Origin: Bacteroidota bacterium
GTDB lineage: Bacteria > Bacteroidota > Bacteroidia > Chitinophagales > Saprospiraceae
Direction of reading: 5' to 3'
NCBI GenBank assembly: GCA_024743405.1
Contig: JANSWP010000024.1
Coordinates: forward strand, 1 to 64,000
Length of the DNA: 64,000 bases
A model generated the notes under the pieces. It did not search any database and had not been told where the DNA came from. It saw only the letters and a list, made by a program, of their open reading frames with translations. Of the stretch, positions 42,866-51,610 are shown one piece after another (positions within the stretch are counted from its first letter, which is position 1; each line of letters begins with the position of its first letter). The position numbers and the translations under genes were made by a program.

Positions 42866-43627
42866 ATGAAATTTTTAAAATCATTTTTTTTATTAACATT
42901 ATTCTCTACTGGCGTTTTATTGACTTCAACCGGTTGTGATGATGACGATATCGATCCAGCAAATATTGAATTTCAATTTAACTATAAGGTAAATGGTGTA
43001 GACTATCAGGAAGGTGATGTCTATGATATTAATGGAACGGCTGTAACCTTTACTCATACAAAATTTTATGTTGGCGGTATTGAATTTACCTCTGACAATG
43101 GAGCTGTAAACACTGTAGATGGATTACATATCCTGGTCGATCCTGCTACCAATGGATTTCCAATCACAGAATTAGATGCCGGAAGTTATTCAACTTTGAA
43201 TTTTTTCTTAGGTATTGGCTTGGATGAGAATAATCAATCTGAATTAGATTTTACAAACCGCCCATCTGATGATCCTTTAGCTGCCCAAGATCCAAGTATG
43301 AATTGGCCTTGGGGTGCAGGTTACAAATTTGTTAGAGTAGATGGTCTAGTTGATTTAGATGGAGACGGAACTCCCGAAACAAAAATGGAATTTCACCTCG
43401 GTGACCCAGATCCTACTGATCAAGATCCAAGGTTTAGAAAAGATTTGGAATTTACTTTACTCAACGATATGGCAAGTGGAGACAACACTATCAACTTCAA
43501 TATCGACCTTGCTCAACTATTCATTGGAATTGACCTTAGCACAAATTACTTAACACATGTTGGTGACAATATTGATTTAGCAAATGCTTTCTTTGGTAAT
43601 TTAGATAAGGCATTTTCTGTGGAGTAA
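42866..43627 (+). CDS. MbnP family lipoprotein
   Basis: 253 residues. Signal/lipoprotein start MKFLKSFFLLTLFSTGVLLT, then STGCDDDD (lipobox STGC, Cys near residue 24). The mature part follows MbnP: NIEFQFNYKVNGVDYQEGDV, FTHTKFYVGGIEF, DAGSYSTLNFFLGIGLDE, DPSMNWPWGAGYKFVRVDG and a final FNIDLAQLFIGIDL. The W-x-W-x-x-GY-x-F segment (near residue 150) is the family hallmark, and its Trp is a candidate for kynurenine formation by the diheme partner. The downstream MbnH-like gene starts about 60 bases after the stop, consistent with an operon. Confidence 0.82.
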   Translation: MKFLKSFFLLTLFSTGVLLTSTGCDDDDIDPANIEFQFNYKVNGVDYQEGDVYDINGTAVTFTHTKFYVGGIEFTSDNGAVNTVDGLHILVDPATNGFPITELDAGSYSTLNFFLGIGLDENNQSELDFTNRPSDDPLAAQDPSMNWPWGAGYKFVRVDGLVDLDGDGTPETKMEFHLGDPDPTDQDPRFRKDLEFTLLNDMASGDNTINFNIDLAQLFIGIDLSTNYLTHVGDNIDLANAFFGNLDKAFSVE

Positions 43628-43686
43628 AGCTCAAAAAGAAAAGATTGATTGATGTTAAAATTGGCTCAATAATTCCTATTAAACAT

Positions 43687-44745
43687 ATGAAAACAAACCT
43701 TTTATCAATTTTTTCATTAATCATATTCTTAACGGCATGTTCTGACGAAAATATTTCAGATTCGGAACATGCCGTTTCTATTTTCCACTTACCCATTCCA
43801 GAAGGTTTTCCTGAACCTGAATTTCCAACAGACAATCAACTTACCAAAGCTCGAATCGAATTAGGCAAAAAGCTATTTTACGATACACGCTTATCTATCG
43901 ACTCCACCATTGCCTGTGTTTCCTGTCATATTCCCAATTTGGCTTTTTCGGACTCGGTCGCGATAAGTCCTGGCGTAAAAAGGAAATTAGGCTTTCGAAA
44001 TGCCCCTACCCTTGCCAATGTCGCCTACTTGGGCAAAAAAAAGGTGAATAAAGATGGCGGAGTTGTAAAGCTAGATTTACAAGCAGTTGTGCCAATTGAA
44101 GATGAAATGGAGATGGGTTTTACGATAGCAGGGCTATCCAAAAGGCTTCAAAATATTCCGGAGTATGAACCTCTTTTCCAAAAGGCTTATAATCGAGGTG
44201 CAGACCCTTTTTCCATTACGAGGGCACTAGGCAGTTTCTTGCGAACCTTAATCAGTGGCAATTCACGATATGACCAATATGTAAATCAAAAAAAGGAAAA
44301 CGCATTGACAGAAAGTGAAAAAAGAGGGAAAACAATTTTTTTCGATAAAGTGAATTGTGGCAATTGTCATCATGGACATAATCTGACCAACTATGAATTT
44401 GCAAATGTGGGTGTTCATGAAAAATATGCAGATCGAGGTCGTGCGCGGATTACCCTAGATGAAAAAGATGATGGTAAATTTCGAGTCCCTACCTTAAGAA
44501 ATATTGCCCTTACGGCACCTTATATGCATGATGGAAGTATTGCTACGTTGGAAGAAGTTATTGAGCATTACATTATCGGAGGTAAAGACCATCCAAATAA
44601 AGACCCTCGCATTCAGCCGATTAATTTGACGGAAGCAGACAAAGTAGATTTAATTCATTTTTTTGAAAGTTTGACAGACTCCGCTTTTATTAACAATCAG
44701 AATTTCTTGCCTAATGAATCCAATTCTAATGCAATGAAACAATGA
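43687..44745 (+). CDS. MbnH/MauG-like diheme cytochrome c peroxidase family lipoprotein
   Basis: 352 residues. The start ATG at 43687 gives MKTNLLSIFSLIIFLTACSD with lipobox LTAC; an in-frame TTG at 43645 would spoil this. Two heme c sites are visible: CVSCH (Cys near residue 77) and CGNCH (near 224). Other family marks are KKLFYDTRLSIDSTIACVSC, GVKRKLGFRNAPTLANVAYL, MHDGSIATLEEVIEHYI and FRVPTLRNIALTAPYMHDGS. The length and short inter-domain region fit the MauG/MbnH branch. MbnH is known to oxidise a Trp of its MbnP partner; two MbnP-like genes directly upstream support that branch rather than a simple peroxide-reducing enzyme. Periplasmic, lipid-anchored. Confidence 0.85.
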   Translation: MKTNLLSIFSLIIFLTACSDENISDSEHAVSIFHLPIPEGFPEPEFPTDNQLTKARIELGKKLFYDTRLSIDSTIACVSCHIPNLAFSDSVAISPGVKRKLGFRNAPTLANVAYLGKKKVNKDGGVVKLDLQAVVPIEDEMEMGFTIAGLSKRLQNIPEYEPLFQKAYNRGADPFSITRALGSFLRTLISGNSRYDQYVNQKKENALTESEKRGKTIFFDKVNCGNCHHGHNLTNYEFANVGVHEKYADRGRARITLDEKDDGKFRVPTLRNIALTAPYMHDGSIATLEEVIEHYIIGGKDHPNKDPRIQPINLTEADKVDLIHFFESLTDSAFINNQNFLPNESNSNAMKQ

Positions 44746-44755
44746 AACACTTTTC

Positions 44756-44763
44756 TATCTTTG
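44756..44763 (+). promoter_or_regulatory. -7 promoter box of dcd
   Basis: TATCTTTG followed by CCGCCC fits the Bacteroidota TAnnTTTG box very well. The dcd ATG lies 22 bases downstream. A -33 TTTG is not obvious. The box lies 10 bases past the MbnH stop codon. Confidence 0.55.
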
Positions 44764-44785
44764 CCGCCCAAAAAAAAAGGCATAC

Positions 44786-45322
44786 ATGATTCTTTCCGAT
44801 AAAAAAATTCTAGAGGCTATTGAAAGTAAAGAAATCGTAATCGAGCCATTTAATCGAGATTGTTTAGGCACGAATTCCTACGATGTTCATTTAGGCAAAC
44901 ATTTAGCACGATATAAAGACCATATTTTGGATGCTCGAAAGCACAACGAAATTGAGCATTTCGAAATTCCAGAAGAAGGTTTTGTTCTTCATCCTAATAC
45001 ACTTTATTTGGGCGTTACGGATGAATATACGGAAACACATAATTCAGTTCCATTCCTTGAGGGGAAGTCTTCTGTTGGTCGACTAGGTATTGATATTCAT
45101 GCAACGGCAGGAAAAGGAGATGTTGGTTTTTGTAACACGTGGACATTAGAAATTTCATGCACACACCCCGTTCGTGTTTATGCTGGAATGCCGATTGGGC
45201 AATTGATTTATTTTATGGTCGAAGGAGATATTGAAACCTATTATAACAAAAAGAAAAACGCTAAATATAATACTCGGACGATTCGTCCCGTGGAGAGTAT
45301 GATGTGGAGAAATAAGTTTTAA
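44786..45322 (+). CDS. dcd: dCTP deaminase
   Basis: A 178-residue trimeric nucleotide enzyme predicted to deaminate dCTP to dUTP for thymidylate synthesis. Typical motifs: MILSDKKILEAIESKEI at the start, TNSYDVHLG, then EGKSSVGRLGIDIHATAGKG (active-site region with the Ser-Ser and the catalytic Glu of the SSxxRxxx...E family) and GFCNTWTLEISC. The C-terminal QLIYFMVEGD and the closing KYNTRTIRPVESMM also fit. The length is normal. It sits directly behind the copper locus but has its own promoter box and is functionally unrelated. A convergent terminator follows at 45329. Confidence 0.93.
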   Translation: MILSDKKILEAIESKEIVIEPFNRDCLGTNSYDVHLGKHLARYKDHILDARKHNEIEHFEIPEEGFVLHPNTLYLGVTDEYTETHNSVPFLEGKSSVGRLGIDIHATAGKGDVGFCNTWTLEISCTHPVRVYAGMPIGQLIYFMVEGDIETYYNKKKNAKYNTRTIRPVESMMWRNKF

Positions 45323-45328
45323 TCCCAA

Positions 45329-45366
45329 ATTCAGCGTTCCCACATTAAAAAATGGGAACGCTGAAT
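45329..45366. terminator. Bidirectional terminator between dcd and the NHL gene
   Basis: ATTCAGCGTTCCCA (45329-45342) pairs perfectly with TGGGAACGCTGAAT (45353-45366) around a ten-base, A-rich loop. Confidence 0.8.
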
Positions 45367-45378
45367 CAAAGCTTGAAA

Positions 45379-47517
45379 TTACAGCTTCACAAATCGCTCA
45401 ACTCCCCATGCTTCTCCATTCCAAACTCGAATGAAATAAGTACCTGCGGAAAGCTGGTTTATATTTTTTTGAAGCGTTTCAGCAAATTCGATTTGTTCCA
45501 ATATAATCGTTCTCCCACTCATATCTGTTATTTCTAGAAACCCATTTTGGATAGTCTCTGAAAGTTGAATATTTAGCCAGTCTGAAGTTGGATTTGGATG
45601 AATAGAGAATTTTGGTAATTCCAACGCTAAGTCTTTGACACTACTTATTATATCAGGTCGGAAATTTGGTCGAATCATAAAATTCAAATATTCATTTAAT
45701 CCAATAATAAAATGAGCTTGTATCCAATCAAATACATTAATAGCAGGGCTTTTAACCCATGTTTTAGTAGATTGATAATCACTATCCGCTCCAACTGCTA
45801 GGTAAGCTAGAGGCTCATTTTTTTCAAGCGCGAAAAGATATTTTCCTGGTGAAAGTAAAAGTGGTGTTGGTAATTCAAAATGAATTTCACCAACAAAATC
45901 AGGAAAAGACAACGAATCAGAAGTAAATATTGCAGCACCTGGGGTATTCGGATTTGAAAAATCATAAACTAAAACTCGGAAGCCATCACCTTGTGCTAAA
46001 ACAGAAAAAGTAATACTCTCTAATGTATCGAAAACTGCTAATTGAAATTCCGAAGCATAGGCTGCATAACTAGAAGTAGAATCGGTATCAAAAAGACTAA
46101 CGTTTTCGGAAAAATATTCATGCCCATCGTCTTGTGCAAGAGTTGTTTCACTAATTTCGAATCTATCTCTTACAACATCAAAAATCCCCAATACTGGAGT
46201 TTTATACTCAAAAACGACCTCATAATTTCCAACTTTAGTCGGTAAGAAAGTCTGATCTAAATCAAAAACTTCAACATCACCCGTATTCATATCTATTGTA
46301 TTCGATTCTAAGCTAAATTCTAAGTCTCCGTCTAAATAAATGCTCACCGAAACAGAAACACCTTCGACCATTTCTACATCAGAAGCATTTTGAATAGCGC
46401 TTAAAAAGGAAATTGGTGTCGCATGTTTTGGTGTCGCAATTTCATAAGCCTTTTCAACTTCTGAAAGGATAGCCACAATTGGAGAACTCGGCACTCCAAA
46501 CTGAATTTCCCGAACAGCGTCATTGTCCCAAGAAGTCACTAAAAGATTGCCATCAGGTTTTAATAAAATACCTCGTAATCGTCCCAATTGAGCAAAATCG
46601 CCAGGCCCATTGACCATTGGCACCTCTGACCAAAAAATAGTCGAACAATTTCCTGATCCAGCAATAGTTGTGACGGTTCCATCTGGAGCAATATGCCGAA
46701 CTCGGTGGTTGGTGCCATCTGCTACATAAACATTACCTAAATCATCGACTACAATATCTTCTGGAGCGCTAAATTGTGCATCGTCCGCACTGCCATCTAA
46801 ACAGCCCGGCGTACCACTTCCTGCAATAGTTAGCACACTACCATCAATAGTCAAAACCTTAATCTTGTGGTTATCCAATTCAGCAAAATAGACATTGCCT
46901 TCAGTGTCCGTATCGATACCCCAAATGAAATATTGGCTATCATAAACAGTAGAAACGGAACCTTCATCTAGGTCAATTTTTCGAATCAAATTAAGACAGG
47001 CAACATAAAGTGTATTGTTATCATGAAGCGCCAAAGCCGCAGGGAAATTGAAAGTCGCCTCATCAAAAAATCCATCGTCAGTACCACTTATTCCTGGAAC
47101 TCCCGTAAGTAAAGAAACTTCTCCATCAGGGGTGATTTTTCGTATCGATTGATTTAGTGCATCTGCAACATAAAAATTGCCTGAATCATCCATTGCAATG
47201 TCTTGAGGTCTGAAAAACTGAGCGTCATTGACATTTCCATTGGCATAGCCTGGTTCTCCAGTTCCCGCAAAAGAGGTTACCGTACCATCTGATTCAATTT
47301 TTCGAATTTTGTTACTGTAATCATCCGCAACATAAACATTGCCTTGATCATCCATGACCATTCCTTTGGGATTCCAAAAAGTAGCATCCTCTGGATCACC
47401 ATCGATGGTTCCTTCCTTTCCATTCCCAGCGTAGGTTTGGACATTCCATTGGGCAAAGAGAGTATTCGTTTGGCAAAACAAACAAAGAAGAGTAAGAAGC
47501 GTGAAATTTTTTAACAT
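45379..47517 (-). CDS. Secreted NHL-repeat protein with T9SS type A sorting domain
   Basis: 712 residues. The ATG at 47517 gives a clean signal peptide (MLKNFTLLTLLCLFCQTNTL, then FAQ); an ATG at 47565 would add 16 residues. The N-terminal half is a beta propeller of about six NHL repeats, each like ATFWNPKGMVMDDQGNVYVA or ADALNQSIRKITPDGEVSLL. A beta-sandwich region follows (about 350-620). The T9SS type A sorting domain is at the C-terminus (FSIHPNPTSDWLNIQLSETI ... GTYFIRVWNGEAWGVERFVK). Probable surface or secreted protein; NHL propellers bind proteins or glycans, and the ligand is unknown. Monocistronic. Confidence 0.85.
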   Translation of the reverse strand: MLKNFTLLTLLCLFCQTNTLFAQWNVQTYAGNGKEGTIDGDPEDATFWNPKGMVMDDQGNVYVADDYSNKIRKIESDGTVTSFAGTGEPGYANGNVNDAQFFRPQDIAMDDSGNFYVADALNQSIRKITPDGEVSLLTGVPGISGTDDGFFDEATFNFPAALALHDNNTLYVACLNLIRKIDLDEGSVSTVYDSQYFIWGIDTDTEGNVYFAELDNHKIKVLTIDGSVLTIAGSGTPGCLDGSADDAQFSAPEDIVVDDLGNVYVADGTNHRVRHIAPDGTVTTIAGSGNCSTIFWSEVPMVNGPGDFAQLGRLRGILLKPDGNLLVTSWDNDAVREIQFGVPSSPIVAILSEVEKAYEIATPKHATPISFLSAIQNASDVEMVEGVSVSVSIYLDGDLEFSLESNTIDMNTGDVEVFDLDQTFLPTKVGNYEVVFEYKTPVLGIFDVVRDRFEISETTLAQDDGHEYFSENVSLFDTDSTSSYAAYASEFQLAVFDTLESITFSVLAQGDGFRVLVYDFSNPNTPGAAIFTSDSLSFPDFVGEIHFELPTPLLLSPGKYLFALEKNEPLAYLAVGADSDYQSTKTWVKSPAINVFDWIQAHFIIGLNEYLNFMIRPNFRPDIISSVKDLALELPKFSIHPNPTSDWLNIQLSETIQNGFLEITDMSGRTIILEQIEFAETLQKNINQLSAGTYFIRVWNGEAWGVERFVKL

Positions 47518-47678
47518 AGTTGTGGTATTAATTAAGCGTGAAAAAAAAATTGAGAAAAAAAGCACTCGATTTATTAGAAAATCTCAAATATCGATAATCA
47601 ATTCGTGCAAACACAAAAAATAGGATGAGTTATCCGATATTTGGGATTTATGGAATTCTTCGGTAGCCAAAAATACAC

Positions 47679-48296
47679 ATGGAAACGATCATTCAAACCA
47701 TAATAGAAACTGCTCAAAATTTGCATTGGGTAGAGGCTTTAGCTGTTTTCTTTTCAACAATTTATGTGCTCCTCGCAGCAAAAGGAAGTGTGTGGTGTTG
47801 GGTCTTCGGCAATATTGGCTGTGCCTTTTGGGCTTTCGCTTCTTTTGAGTTTTATAACCTTTGGGTAGATGCTCTTTTACAAGCTTTTTATATTGGAATG
47901 GGTTTTTGGGGTATCTATATATGGTTATATGGAGGAAAAGAAAAATCAGCATTGCCAATAACTACGCTGCCCTTTCAAAATCATGTAAAGTTTTTTGTAA
48001 TTGGAATTATCTTAACTTCTCTTTTTGGCTATTTTTTCGATCATTATACACCTGCGGCGGCAACGTATTTGGATTCTTTTACGACCATTTTTGCCATTGT
48101 CGCAACTTTTTTGACGATAAAAAAAATAGTTGAATCTTGGCTCTACTGGATCATTATTGACTTATTATATGTGTACATTTATTCTAAACAAGGAGCACTT
48201 TTGTTTGCACTTTTATTAATCATTTGGACAATTATGGCGATATTTGGTTACTTTAAGTGGAGAAGCCTAATGAAACTGGGCATTAAATCAACCTAA
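47679..48296 (+). CDS. pnuC: Nicotinamide riboside/vitamin transporter PnuC
   Basis: A 205-residue inner-membrane transporter with about seven spans. PnuC hallmarks are ALAVFFSTIYVLLAAKGSVW, WCWVFGNIGCAFWAFASFEF, the YIGMGFWGIYIWLYGG motif, and a final IIDLLYVYIYSKQGALLFAL. In the family the substrate is nicotinamide riboside, but PnuC paralogues can carry thiamine or riboflavin, and no riboswitch is visible to decide. The length fits. No NAD salvage kinase gene is adjacent. The next gene begins about 140 bases later on the same strand. Confidence 0.9.
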   Translation: METIIQTIIETAQNLHWVEALAVFFSTIYVLLAAKGSVWCWVFGNIGCAFWAFASFEFYNLWVDALLQAFYIGMGFWGIYIWLYGGKEKSALPITTLPFQNHVKFFVIGIILTSLFGYFFDHYTPAAATYLDSFTTIFAIVATFLTIKKIVESWLYWIIIDLLYVYIYSKQGALLFALLLIIWTIMAIFGYFKWRSLMKLGIKST

Positions 48297-48438
48297 GTAA
48301 GTGCTAAATTATAACCCTCTATTTGAACAGCTCTGTATGTTCTTCTTTACGCTTTACCCCCCCAACTGTTTTCAGGCTTTATTTCTGACACAATTATTGC
48401 TGCTAAAAGGTTGCAAATCAATTAGCTTTGTATCTCAA

Positions 48439-50676
48439 ATGAAACAAACGACCCTATTTTTATTAATATTTTTAGGGTTTGGTAAACTATCATTTACACA
48501 AACGCACCAACAACTTTCCAACCAAGAACGAGTTGAAAAGAAGACCATTCCTTTCCTTAAATTAAATCGAACTACTGAAACGATAATAATTGATGGTACC
48601 TTAGATGAGTCTGCTTGGTATTCGGGTATTCCAGCCCAAAATTTTTGGCAGTATTTTCCATTTGACAGCATCCAAGCTGAGCAAGAAACGGAGATTTACA
48701 TGACTTATGATGATGAATATTTGTATGTTGGGGTAAAATGTTTTTCCATCGGAAAGGATTATGTTATTAATTCTTTGAGGCGAGATTTTCGAGCAGGTGG
48801 CAATGACAATATCACATTGATGTTTGATACTTTCAATGACGAAACCAATGCATTTATGTTTGGGTTAAACCCAGGGGGTGTTCGAAGAGAGGGTTTAATC
48901 TCCAGTGGAGGGCAAGAAATAAATGGGTTTTCAACGTCTTGGGACAATAAATGGTATGGCGATGCGAAAATCCATAAAGGTTTTTGGATCGCCGAATTCG
49001 CCATTCCATTCAAAACTGTTCGATTTAAAGAAGGAACCAACAAATGGCGGTTTAACTGTTACCGTTTTGATACTCAAAATAATGAGCGTACAACTTGGTC
49101 GAGAATTCCTCGCAATCAATGGATTTTCAATCTGGCCTATATGGGCGATATGATTTGGGATGAACCACTAGGAAAAACAGGAACTAATATTTCCCTTATT
49201 CCATATGCAACAACAAGCATGTTGAAGGATTTTGAGGCAGATAATACTAATGCTGATTGGGATGCTAATTTTGGTGGAGATGCCAAAATTGCCGTAACCT
49301 CCGGATTGAATTTAGATTTGACTGTTAATCCAGATTTCTCTCAAGTCGAAGTCGATCAACAAGTATTAGATCTAAACCGGTTTGAAATATTTTTTCCCGA
49401 ACGACGACAGTTTTTCATAGAAAATGCAGATTTATTTAATGCTTTTGGGAGCAGTCGAATCAATCCTTTTTTCTCGCGTCGAATAGGTATCGCACAAGAC
49501 ACTGCCACGGAAGAAAACATACAAATACCGATACAATATGGCGCTCGACTGAGTGGCAAATTAAATAATAACCTTCGAATGGGGTTGCTAAATATGCAAA
49601 CGGCAAAGTCGGATAAGGCAGGACTTCCTGGTTTTAATTATACAGTAGCCACTCTTCAGCAAAAAATATTTGCTCGCTCCAATTTAGGAATCATTTTCGT
49701 CGATAAAGAAGCTTTGACAAATGAAGAAAGTGAATTATTCAACTCCTATAATCGCGTGTTAGGGGTCAATAGTAATATTGCTTCAAAAGATAATTATTGG
49801 AATGGTCAGGTCTTTTATCATCAAAATATTACTCCTGTCGATACCTTTGATAACAAATTTGCTCAAGGAGTCGAATTATCTTATACACGCAGAAAATTTA
49901 TGGTTGAATGGCTTCACCAATATGTCAGTGATGGATATGATCCTGAATTGGGTTTTGTCCCTCGGAAAGATTTCTTTAGAATAAATCCAACTACTCAACT
50001 TTTCTTTTATCCTAAGGAAGGAAAACTTAATCAAACCAGCTTGGGTATAGAATTGTCTATGCTATTTCGCCCTGATTTTGGACGAACAGATCACCAAATC
50101 CAACTTTTCTTTGATTATGAAAGTGCCCAAAATGAACGAGGGCGAATTACGCTTCAAAATGATTATACTTTCCTCTTTGAATCATTTGATCCAACAGGAG
50201 TCAGTGATACTACTTTAGCGGAGTCCACAGATTACTACTACACGAGTCTAAATGCAAGTTATAATTCAGATGGACGAAAAACCATCTCCTTTCGAATAAA
50301 CCCCACCATCGGAGAATTTTATAATGGCTTTCGGGCAGGATTAAATGGAAATGTAAACCTTAGGTTTCAACCATATGGTTCGATTTCGGTCAATTACAGT
50401 TATAATTATCTAAAACCTGACGAGTATTTTGAACCTGTTTCTCTTTTCCTTATTGGTCCCCGAATCGACCTTACTTTTACTAAAAAGATATTTCTTACTG
50501 CCTTTTTTCAATACAATTCCCAAACCGACAATTTCAATATCAATACCCGCTTTCAATGGCGTTTCCAACCTGTCAGCGACTTCTTCTTGGTTTATACCGA
50601 TAATTATAATTCTAATCCTTGGGGGGTGAAAAATCGAGCAGTGGTAGCAAAAATCACCTATTGGTTGAATCTTTAA
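48439..50676 (+). CDS. DUF5916 outer-membrane barrel protein with CBM9-like N-terminal domain
   Basis: 745 residues from the ATG at 48439 (MKQTTLFLLIFLGFGKLSFT, signal peptide); the frame is open back to 48301 but that stretch has no signal-like start. Residues about 40-250 form the carbohydrate-binding-like CBM9 fold (IDGTLDESAWYSGIPAQNFW, then YDDEYLYVGVKCF). The C-terminal two thirds match DUF5916: LDLTVNPDFSQVEVDQQVLD followed by FEIFFPERRQFFIENADLF is the family core, with barrel-like alternating strands to the end. It is predicted to reside in the outer membrane. Function not established; the family is common near peptidases and TonB systems. It ends in an aromatic-containing strand (VVAKITYWLNL), as is usual for outer-membrane barrels. 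Confidence 0.85.
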   Translation: MKQTTLFLLIFLGFGKLSFTQTHQQLSNQERVEKKTIPFLKLNRTTETIIIDGTLDESAWYSGIPAQNFWQYFPFDSIQAEQETEIYMTYDDEYLYVGVKCFSIGKDYVINSLRRDFRAGGNDNITLMFDTFNDETNAFMFGLNPGGVRREGLISSGGQEINGFSTSWDNKWYGDAKIHKGFWIAEFAIPFKTVRFKEGTNKWRFNCYRFDTQNNERTTWSRIPRNQWIFNLAYMGDMIWDEPLGKTGTNISLIPYATTSMLKDFEADNTNADWDANFGGDAKIAVTSGLNLDLTVNPDFSQVEVDQQVLDLNRFEIFFPERRQFFIENADLFNAFGSSRINPFFSRRIGIAQDTATEENIQIPIQYGARLSGKLNNNLRMGLLNMQTAKSDKAGLPGFNYTVATLQQKIFARSNLGIIFVDKEALTNEESELFNSYNRVLGVNSNIASKDNYWNGQVFYHQNITPVDTFDNKFAQGVELSYTRRKFMVEWLHQYVSDGYDPELGFVPRKDFFRINPTTQLFFYPKEGKLNQTSLGIELSMLFRPDFGRTDHQIQLFFDYESAQNERGRITLQNDYTFLFESFDPTGVSDTTLAESTDYYYTSLNASYNSDGRKTISFRINPTIGEFYNGFRAGLNGNVNLRFQPYGSISVNYSYNYLKPDEYFEPVSLFLIGPRIDLTFTKKIFLTAFFQYNSQTDNFNINTRFQWRFQPVSDFFLVYTDNYNSNPWGVKNRAVVAKITYWLNL

Positions 50677-50876
50677 ACCTTTTATACTTTTCAAAAAAGT
50701 ATTTTTAAAAAAGATTGGATTGCTTTGGGGTTGTCTGGCAGAAAAATTTCTCAGAATCTTGGCTATGGGTCTAGCGATGACATCATTTTGCCCTCCACTA
50801 CTCCATCATGACTCTTTTCAAATTTGTGCAAAATCGCTTCAAAAAGAGATTGTGATTCCGTCATAATAGTAAAATT

Positions 50877-50908
50877 TAGAGTGACAAAACTCAAGCTATA
50901 TCACTCTA
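50877..50908 (-). terminator. Hairpin after the Cys-rich protein gene
   Basis: TAGAGTGA (50877-50884) pairs with TCACTCTA (50901-50908). On the minus strand AAATTTTAC follows. It lies 30 bases past the stop codon at 50938. Only a short T run, so moderate support. Confidence 0.45.
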
Positions 50909-50937
50909 AACTTCACTCTATTATTTGCCCTCAAGAA

Positions 50938-51387
50938 TTAACATTCATCATCTTTTTTCGCTGGCTTCAAACAACATCCTGGAATCCAACTACAACATTC
51001 TTCATGATTTTCAGATTTGAAAGAAACCTTCTTTGCTGTGGCTTTAGGCAACGCAGTTGGTTTGGAATTTACAGAGGCATTTGAGTTTTTAGGTGCACAA
51101 CTTGGTTTAACATTAACAGCCTTTGAAACACAACTTGGTTTTGTATTGACAGTCTTAGCAACCTTAACAGGAGAACAAGAAGGAGTGGAGGAAGCTACTT
51201 TTTTACAGTCTGCAGGTTTACAGTCTGCAGGTTTACAATTTTGCAATTGTGCTGTTGTACAATTTGTTGCATTTTCACCACAGAAAATTTTACACCATTC
51301 TGGAGAGCAGCTAGAGGGCTTTTGAGCTTCCACCTGAGTAAAACTAAAAGCGAACATCAACGTAACGATAAGAGTCAATTGTCTCAT
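50938..51387 (-). CDS. Secreted cysteine-rich repeat protein
   Basis: 149 residues from the ATG at 51387 (MRQLTLIVTLMFAFSFTQVE, cleavage after EAQ); an upstream in-frame ATG at 51444 gives no signal peptide. The mature protein has 15 cysteines: SSCSPEWCKIFCGENATNC, a perfect KPADCKPADC tandem, a repeated KPSC motif (KPSCVSK, KPSCAPK), a Lys/Ser/Pro-rich linker, and a final HEECCSWIPGCCLKPAKKDD plus a terminal Cys. I know no named family. The composition suggests a metal-binding or disulfide-rich exported protein. It is divergent from a histidine kinase whose sensor also contains several cysteines, so it may be the target or ligand of that system (inference). Confidence 0.7.
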   Translation of the reverse strand: MRQLTLIVTLMFAFSFTQVEAQKPSSCSPEWCKIFCGENATNCTTAQLQNCKPADCKPADCKKVASSTPSCSPVKVAKTVNTKPSCVSKAVNVKPSCAPKNSNASVNSKPTALPKATAKKVSFKSENHEECCSWIPGCCLKPAKKDDEC

Positions 51388-51610
51388 TTTTAATAAAAAT
51401 TTAGTTCCCCGAAGGGATATTAAAATAATAAAATGTCGCCACAAAGATCCGGTTGAAAGGTGGTTTAAGCTGTTTTATGGCTGTTATGTACTTGTTAAGT
51501 ACCTGTTAAGCTACATTCATCTACGAGCATTTTTTGGCATTTTTGTGTGTATAGCGTATAAAACCTTCTCAAAAATGGAATGTATTTGAGAAGTTCATTC
51601 ATAAAAAAAG

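Noticed and set aside
48301-48438. 46-residue N-terminal extension of the DUF5916 protein
   Set aside because: The segment is not signal-like and contains a poly-C run; the ATG at 48439 gives a clear signal peptide.
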